Origin: Actinacidiphila yeochonensis CN732
Lineage (GTDB): Bacteria; Actinomycetota; Actinomycetes; Streptomycetales; Streptomycetaceae
Assembly: GCF_000745345.1 (NCBI RefSeq)
Contig: NZ_JQNR01000005.1
Span: 744,001 to 808,000, forward strand
Direction: 5' to 3'
DNA length: 64,000 nt
Part shown: piece by piece, positions 59,029 through 64,000 of the stretch
Layout: each line of letters opens with the position of its first letter
How positions within the stretch are numbered: position 1 is the stretch's first letter
Position numbers and translations under genes: made by a program
The notes under the pieces: generated by a model
What the model saw: only the letters and a program-made list of their open reading frames with translations
The model's database searches: none
What the model was told of the DNA's origin: nothing

Positions 59029-62000
59029 TCACTCCGTCGCGGTCGCCACCGCCAGTGCCGCGTCCCGGACATCGGGGTGCGGGTGCCGGCGGAGGTCTCG
59101 CAGGCGGGTACGCCATCCCTGCGACCACGTGGTTCGGGAGCCCAGCGCCTGGGTGATGGAGACGGCGAAGAGCCCCCCGGCGTGCCCGCCGCCCGTGGCG
59201 AGCCGGTCGACCACGGCCAGCAGGGCGAGCGGGTCACCGGGCCGGCTGCGGCCGCTGAACCGCCCCTGGAGGGTCTGTGCGGTGCGGGCGGCCAGAACCG
59301 GACGGTCGTCGTGGAGGCCCGCCAGCCGCTCCAACGCATGAGTCAGCGGGACGGTGTCGGCGTCGAGGTCGAGGGCCGCGACGAGCAGTTGCGCACTCTG
59401 GGGCAGGAACCCGTCGCAGGTGCGCAGGAGTTCGGAGGCACGCAGGGCCGCGGCCCTGGGGGCGTCGGCCTGCGGCATCGCCACGGCGCGGGACAGCCGC
59501 GTGACGAGGCGGACGATCCGCTGCCGCGCGGGGCGGTCCCGGTCGGCCTCCGCGTCGGGGCGGAGTGCGCGCCCCTCGGCCTCCGCGTCGGGACGGAGTG
59601 CGCGCCCCTCGGCCTCCGCGGCGGCATCCGCCAACGCCTCGGTCCCGGCTTCCACGGCGGCCAACCGTGCCAGTGCCTCCAGCAGCGGTCCGGCGCCACC
59701 GGGTGAGGCCGCCAGTGCCACGAGTCCGTTCGCCGACGCCTGCCAGGACGAGCGGTTCTCCAGGTCGACGGTGTTCGCCAGCAGCAGCTCGGCCGCCTCG
59801 GGATACCAGGGCGACCAGCCCGCCAGCAGGCCCGTCGCCCTGTCGGCGGTCTCCGTGTGGCGACTGCCCGCCACCTGGCCGACCAGGCGCGCGTAGCGGG
59901 GCCGGTCGCCGTCCCCGAGCTCGTAGGGACGCACACCCAGCACGGCGGCCTGGGTGACCGGCGGGCCGTCGGCGGCGCGTTCCAGCAGTCGCCAGGCCGC
60001 CGGGGCGCGCAGCAGGGCGGCGGCGACGGAGACGCAGGCCGCCTGCACGTCGGGGTGCTGCCCGGGGAGGTCGAAGGCGTCAGCGACGATCGCCGCGGCG
60101 GTGTGGACGGGCAGCCGGGAGGCTGCCAGCCGGACGAGCTGTTTGCGGCTGGTGACTTTGGCTGCCGGGGCGGGCGTACCGTCGTCCGCGGGCAGCAGCG
60201 CGGCGCGCAGGATCGCCTCCAGCCGCGACGGGGCGAAGAACGCGGTCACCCGGGCCGCCGCGTAGAGCGCCACCCTCGCCCGGTCGTCCGACGCGTGCGC
60301 GAGCAGCAGCGGCAGCGCTTCGACGGGACGGTCCGTCCAGACCACGGCCCCCAGGGCGGCCTCGGCGAGGACCGTGTCCGGCGAGTCGAGGTAGCCGCGG
60401 ACGATCTCGAAGCCCACCTCGGGGAGGGCGGCCGCAGCGCGGATGTGCCCTGCCCGTGCGTACCCGGACAGCGAGGTGTCCGCCATCGCCTCGGCCAACA
60501 GGCTGGCGACTGCGCGCTGTTGACGCGGAAGCCAGCCTCGGGCGTCGTGAACGGGCGGCACCCAGCGGGACCCCGGGACGAGGAAGCGACCGTACGGCGG
60601 GGTGCCGGAGAGGACGGCGTCCAGCAGGTCGGTGCGGCGGCGCGTCAGGACCCGCAGGACCGGGTGGAGCACGGCGGCCGACGGTTCGAGCTCCAGCACC
60701 CTGGCGACGCGCTCGTCCCTCTTCGCGGGGTCGTCGAGCCACAGTTCGACGCCCCGGCGCACCGTGGCGCCGTCGCCGAACTGGATCGCCTGCCAGAGGA
60801 GTTCCTGGAGCTCCGACATGTGGCGGGCGCGACGCCCGAGCGCGCGGGCGAGGTCGAAGGTGAGGGAGTGGTCGACCCTGTCCGCACCTGCTTCCAGCCA
60901 CGGGCGGAGCGCCTCGAAGACCTGGAACTCCTGCCCTCGGCGCAAAGTGGCGTCCAAGCGCCCCAGAATGGCTCCTCCGGTGTGTCCGGACAACTGCGCC
61001 AGGGTCGCCAACGCCCATGCGATCAGTGGCGGTTCACCGCTCACAGCGTGCTCGCGCAGCACCGCGACGGCCAGGTCCGACAGGGCCTGCCGGGTCCGTC
61101 CGGAGCTGTCGCGCGCCTCGACGGCGTCGGTGGCTATGCGGCTGAGCAGGGTCGTGTCCGCTCCGGCGAAGAGCGCGGGCGGCACCTCGGCGAGGGCGGC
61201 GAGCGCGGGCGACCGGACGGGCTCCTGCTCGTTGCGCAGCCGCTGCAGGTCGTCGAGGAGGACGGCGACCGCGGCGGTGTCACCGGACCTGGCGACGTTG
61301 TGGATCAGCATGGGGTACGCCAGCGCCCGGTCCTCCGCCGCCGGACGGCGCGTCGCGCCCAGCAGCCGCACCCGCGCCTCGGCGACCGGCAGATGGGACA
61401 CGGCGGCCAGCACGGTGTTCCAAGGGCTCCCCCGCCCAGCGGCCTGTGCGGCCATCCGCCGTGCTTCCTCACGCGCCCGGCTGCGTGGCAGAGCGTCGAG
61501 GACGCTGCCGCTGAGCATGGTGTGGCCGAGGTCCTGGCCCGCGGTCACCGCGTCGTAGAAGGTGTTCCGCCGCGACGGCGGCAGGGCGCGGAGCAGCACC
61601 GCGAGGGAGGCCGGGTCATGGCTCCAGGCCCGGCCGAGGCCGGCGAACTCCTGCGGCGCGAGCCGCGCGAGCCGGCCCAGGGCCGAACGGGACACCAGAT
61701 CCCGTAGCTGGTGGACGGCGCGTTGCGGCGCTGTGATCAGGCGGATCGTCCTACCCGGAGCCGCCTTCAGCAGGTGGCCGAGGCAGTCGCGAACCGGCCC
61801 GGGGAGGGACGGCGGGCAGTGCCGCTCCAGCAGCTCCAGCACCCGCAGCGGCCGCGCTTCGGCGGTGTCCGCGAAGATGTCCGCGTTCCGCTGCCACCAG
61901 GATGTGCTGGACTGCTCCGGCAGCGCGGCGAGCCGGCGGGCGGCCTCGTCGAGCACCAGGTCCGGATGGCGGCGGCCGAGCGGCCGCCACCGGGCCACGG

Positions 62001-62529
62001 CTCGGAAGAGCCCCGGGAGCAACCGCTCCACCGCCTCGGCTCCGCACCCTGGCAGCAGCCGCACGGCCTCCTCGTCCCCCCACTGCTCCCGTACGCCGAC
62101 CATCAGCCGTTCCGCGAGGGCGGTGCGCCCACCGGCGACGACCACGGCGACGATCTGCCGCCGTACGACTTCGGGGGCGTCGTCCATCGCCCGTTCCAGG
62201 GCGGCGTCGCTGATCGGCAGGTGGAACGCGGACCTCAGCGCGTGGCCGCGGACGGTGCCGTCGGGGTCGGCGAGCCGGGCCTCAAGGAAGCCGGTGTCCC
62301 GTCCGATCGCCGCGGCGACCACGGCGAGCCGCCGTCCATGCCGGCCCCGCGTGTCCAACTCCGCCAGCAGGGCGGGCAGCCCACCGTCCGTGTCGCCGTG
62401 CCGGACCCGGTCCTTGGTCCACGCGGCCAGGGCGCGGGCCCGGGCGGGGTAGGCGAGCGGGTCGAGGTCGGCGTAGAGGTCGTCGACGGCGGCGCGGGCG
62501 GCGCGGAGGTCAGCGGGCATGCGCGTCAT
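59029..62529 (-). CDS. Large helical-repeat (HEAT-like) protein
   Basis: 1166 residues from ATG 62529 (an ATG at 62520 is also possible; no good ribosome binding site for either). The whole chain is alpha-helical with repeated pairs of amphipathic helices rich in Leu/Ala/Arg (for example EAALGAVVWTDRPVEALPLL and ADRATGLLAGWSPWYPEAAE), indicating an alpha-solenoid of HEAT/ARM type. No enzyme motif, membrane segment or signal is seen. Near residue 985 an 11-residue unit EAEGRALRPDA is repeated twice in tandem, encoded by a 33-bp duplication (about 59540-59610). Function unknown; protein-protein scaffold is the usual role. Confidence 0.85.
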   Translation of the reverse strand: MTRMPADLRAARAAVDDLYADLDPLAYPARARALAAWTKDRVRHGDTDGGLPALLAELDTRGRHGRRLAVVAAAIGRDTGFLEARLADPDGTVRGHALRSAFHLPISDAALERAMDDAPEVVRRQIVAVVVAGGRTALAERLMVGVREQWGDEEAVRLLPGCGAEAVERLLPGLFRAVARWRPLGRRHPDLVLDEAARRLAALPEQSSTSWWQRNADIFADTAEARPLRVLELLERHCPPSLPGPVRDCLGHLLKAAPGRTIRLITAPQRAVHQLRDLVSRSALGRLARLAPQEFAGLGRAWSHDPASLAVLLRALPPSRRNTFYDAVTAGQDLGHTMLSGSVLDALPRSRAREEARRMAAQAAGRGSPWNTVLAAVSHLPVAEARVRLLGATRRPAAEDRALAYPMLIHNVARSGDTAAVAVLLDDLQRLRNEQEPVRSPALAALAEVPPALFAGADTTLLSRIATDAVEARDSSGRTRQALSDLAVAVLREHAVSGEPPLIAWALATLAQLSGHTGGAILGRLDATLRRGQEFQVFEALRPWLEAGADRVDHSLTFDLARALGRRARHMSELQELLWQAIQFGDGATVRRGVELWLDDPAKRDERVARVLELEPSAAVLHPVLRVLTRRRTDLLDAVLSGTPPYGRFLVPGSRWVPPVHDARGWLPRQQRAVASLLAEAMADTSLSGYARAGHIRAAAALPEVGFEIVRGYLDSPDTVLAEAALGAVVWTDRPVEALPLLLAHASDDRARVALYAAARVTAFFAPSRLEAILRAALLPADDGTPAPAAKVTSRKQLVRLAASRLPVHTAAAIVADAFDLPGQHPDVQAACVSVAAALLRAPAAWRLLERAADGPPVTQAAVLGVRPYELGDGDRPRYARLVGQVAGSRHTETADRATGLLAGWSPWYPEAAELLLANTVDLENRSSWQASANGLVALAASPGGAGPLLEALARLAAVEAGTEALADAAAEAEGRALRPDAEAEGRALRPDAEADRDRPARQRIVRLVTRLSRAVAMPQADAPRAAALRASELLRTCDGFLPQSAQLLVAALDLDADTVPLTHALERLAGLHDDRPVLAARTAQTLQGRFSGRSRPGDPLALLAVVDRLATGGGHAGGLFAVSITQALGSRTTWSQGWRTRLRDLRRHPHPDVRDAALAVATATE

Positions 62530-63042
62530 TCTGCTGCCGCCGGGCCCGCGCTCGTACGGGTTTTCCACCCGGGCGCGACGCGGGTGCGCCGGCCGGCTGC
62601 GGGTGGAGCGGGGGCGCTGGTGGGGACAGGCGGGGCGGAGGTGCGGAGGTGCGGGGGCAGGAGGCGCGGAGGTGCGGGGGAACGGGCGGCACGAAGGGGC
62701 GGGAGGAACAGGCGGCACGAAGGTGCGGTGGGAACGGGCGGCGCGGACGGCCTCGCCGGCGGTGTGAAGTGGCTGGGCGGCCGGACGTCGTTGTCGGTGC
62801 CGTCGCCGTCCGGGCCGCCGGGTCGAACGTGTCCGTCCACCTGCCGCGCACAGGGCTGCGGCCCGGCAGGCGGTGTGTGGCAGGGGGTTGCGCCCGTGGT
62901 CACGGCACGCCTCGTCCGTCAGCGGCGCCGTGCCGGTCACCGTCTACGACCACGGGGGACGGCCTCCCGCCCGCGTCCCCCCTTCGCGGGAGCACGGAAC
63001 CGAGCCTGTTCCGTCGGGGAGCCGGGTGCCAGGATGGGCGTT
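62530..63042. other. Divergent intergenic region, GC-rich degenerate repeats
   Basis: 513 bp between the solenoid gene and the serine hydrolase. 62630-62750 holds irregular copies of GGAGGTGCGGGGG and GGCGGCACGAAGG. No gene is supported. The open frames through here are artefacts of the G-rich repeats. Confidence 0.55.
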
Positions 63043-64000
63043 ATGACGATGATCGACGGTATCGGTGGTGCCGACGGCACCCACGGCATCCACGGCATCC
63101 ACGGTGAGGTGGCGGCCGGGTTCGAGAACGTGCGCGACGCGTTCGCGGCGAACTTCGGCCGGGACGGGGACGACCGGGACAACGCGGACATCGGCGCCGC
63201 GCTGTGCGTGTACCGGAACGGTCGACCGGTGGTGGACCTGTGGGGCGGGGTGGCCGATCCCGAAACGGGGCGCCCGTGGGAGCGGGACACCCTGCAACTG
63301 GTCTACTCGGCGACGAAGGGGGTCACCGCCACCGCGGCCCACCTGCTGGTCCAGCGCGGCCTGCTGGACCCGGACGCTCCCGTCGCGCGGTACTGGCCCG
63401 AGTTCGCCGCGAACGGCAAGGCGGAGATCCCGGTGCGCTGGCTGCTGTCGCACCAGGCCGGCTTGGTCGCGGTGGACCGGCCCGTACCGGTGGCCGACGC
63501 GCTGGCCTGGCATCCGATGGTCGAGGCGCTGGCCGCGCAACGCCCGCAGTGGACACCAGGCACCGCGCACGGCTACCACGGCCGGACCTGGGGCTGGCTG
63601 GTCGGCGAGGTGATCCGCCGGGTGTCGGGCCGTACACCGGGCCGTTTCCTCGCCGAGGAGATCGCCGCGCCGCTGGACCTGGACTTCTTCATCGGTGTGC
63701 CCGCCGCCGAACGCGCCAGGGTCAGCCGTATGGCGTACTGGCAGCCGGCGGTGGACCCCGCCTCCGTGCCCCTCGAATCCGTCCCGGAGCAGTTCCGCGA
63801 CGCCGTCGCCGCATGGCGCGACCCGGACTCGCTCAGCAACCGGGCGTTCGCCGTCACCGACCCGGCCCAGATCGACTTCAACTCGCCCGAGGTGCAGGCC
63901 GCGGAGCTGCCCGCCTCCAACGGCGTCGGCACCGCACGCGCGCTGGCCCGCATGTACGCCGCACTGATCGGTGAGGTGGACGGCGTACGCCTCCTCACCC
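63043..64000 (+). CDS. Serine hydrolase (beta-lactamase/EstB-like), cut by the window end
   Basis: Starts at ATG 63043 (63034 and 63049 are alternatives) and stays open for 319 residues to the end of the window; relatives are about 380-400. The nucleophile motif SATK (S89, K92; LVYSATKGVTATAAHLL) and the Tyr motif in GYHGRTWGWLVGEVIRR are those of class C beta-lactamase-fold esterases such as EstB. Upstream VYRNGRPVVDLWGGVADPET is characteristic. Near the N-terminus a DNA repeat gives HGIHGIHG. No signal peptide is seen, so it is probably a cytoplasmic esterase rather than a resistance beta-lactamase. Confidence 0.9.
   Translation, partial: MTMIDGIGGADGTHGIHGIHGEVAAGFENVRDAFAANFGRDGDDRDNADIGAALCVYRNGRPVVDLWGGVADPETGRPWERDTLQLVYSATKGVTATAAHLLVQRGLLDPDAPVARYWPEFAANGKAEIPVRWLLSHQAGLVAVDRPVPVADALAWHPMVEALAAQRPQWTPGTAHGYHGRTWGWLVGEVIRRVSGRTPGRFLAEEIAAPLDLDFFIGVPAAERARVSRMAYWQPAVDPASVPLESVPEQFRDAVAAWRDPDSLSNRAFAVTDPAQIDFNSPEVQAAELPASNGVGTARALARMYAALIGEVDGVRLLT

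Overview
The window is high-GC DNA from an actinomycete, most likely Streptomyces or a close relative. The evidence is the strong G/C bias at third codon positions, GTG starts, frequent ATGA/GTGA gene overlaps, a WblA-type WhiB regulator between two ArsA-like ATPases and a class A penicillin-binding protein, and mycothiol-dependent formaldehyde detoxification. From memory the block ArsA-ArsA-wblA-PBP matches the core Streptomyces order (S. coelicolor SCO3577-SCO3580).

Layout. 1-11.7 kb is core chromosome: a cytochrome P450 cut by the window edge, an MBL-fold hydrolase, a Nudix hydrolase, DUF952, RidA and DUF4177 proteins on the minus strand; the two ArsA ATPases; wblA; a bifunctional PBP; a YqeY-like protein; a metallophosphoesterase; and tRNA-Pro(CGG). 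At the tRNA begins a genomic island (about 11.7-26.2 kb). It starts with a tyrosine integrase cut short by a decayed IS256-family element whose other side lies in a different truncated gene, so the IS probably marks a deletion. The island carries a defence locus: an AbrB-like protein diverging from a Vsr endonuclease, then a coupled operon of a Z1-domain P-loop protein, a PD-(D/E)XK nuclease, a MORC/MutL-like GHKL ATPase, a 299-aa protein of unknown function, a fusion ending in a C5-methyltransferase domain with Arg in place of the catalytic Cys, and a canonical DNA cytosine methyltransferase. The far end holds an IS5-family remnant and a small membrane-protein gene with a strong hairpin.

26.6-39 kb holds four more nucleic-acid genes, all minus: a SWIM zinc-finger gene (frameshifted here), an SNF2 helicase, a DUF262/DUF1524 (GmrSD-like) protein fused to an alkyltransferase-like domain, and a 1641-aa DUF4011 superfamily 1 helicase with a Vsr-like nuclease domain and DUF3320. 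With the island this makes about 25 kb of probable defence genes. A sulfur-binding-domain HNH nuclease at 55-56 kb resembles type IV (phosphorothioate-dependent) restriction enzymes.

39.3-48 kb is metabolic: an aldo/keto reductase, MBL hydrolase, D-2-hydroxyacid dehydrogenase and MFS exporter under a divergent TetR regulator, then two formaldehyde dehydrogenases with an MBL hydrolase. 48-64 kb holds an ABC-ATPase/SpoIIE-phosphatase/histidine-kinase-like ATPase fusion, a VOC protein, two Tat-exported TIM-barrel-like proteins sharing a 688-bp apparently identical segment, the HNH nuclease, a frameshifted cis-prenyltransferase coupled to an MpaB-like/EF-hand protein, a large helical-repeat protein, and a partial serine hydrolase.

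Four to five apparent frameshifts lie in short G/C homopolymers within otherwise intact genes (MBL N-terminus, SWIM gene twice, cis-prenyltransferase). This pattern fits homopolymer sequencing error at least as well as gene decay.
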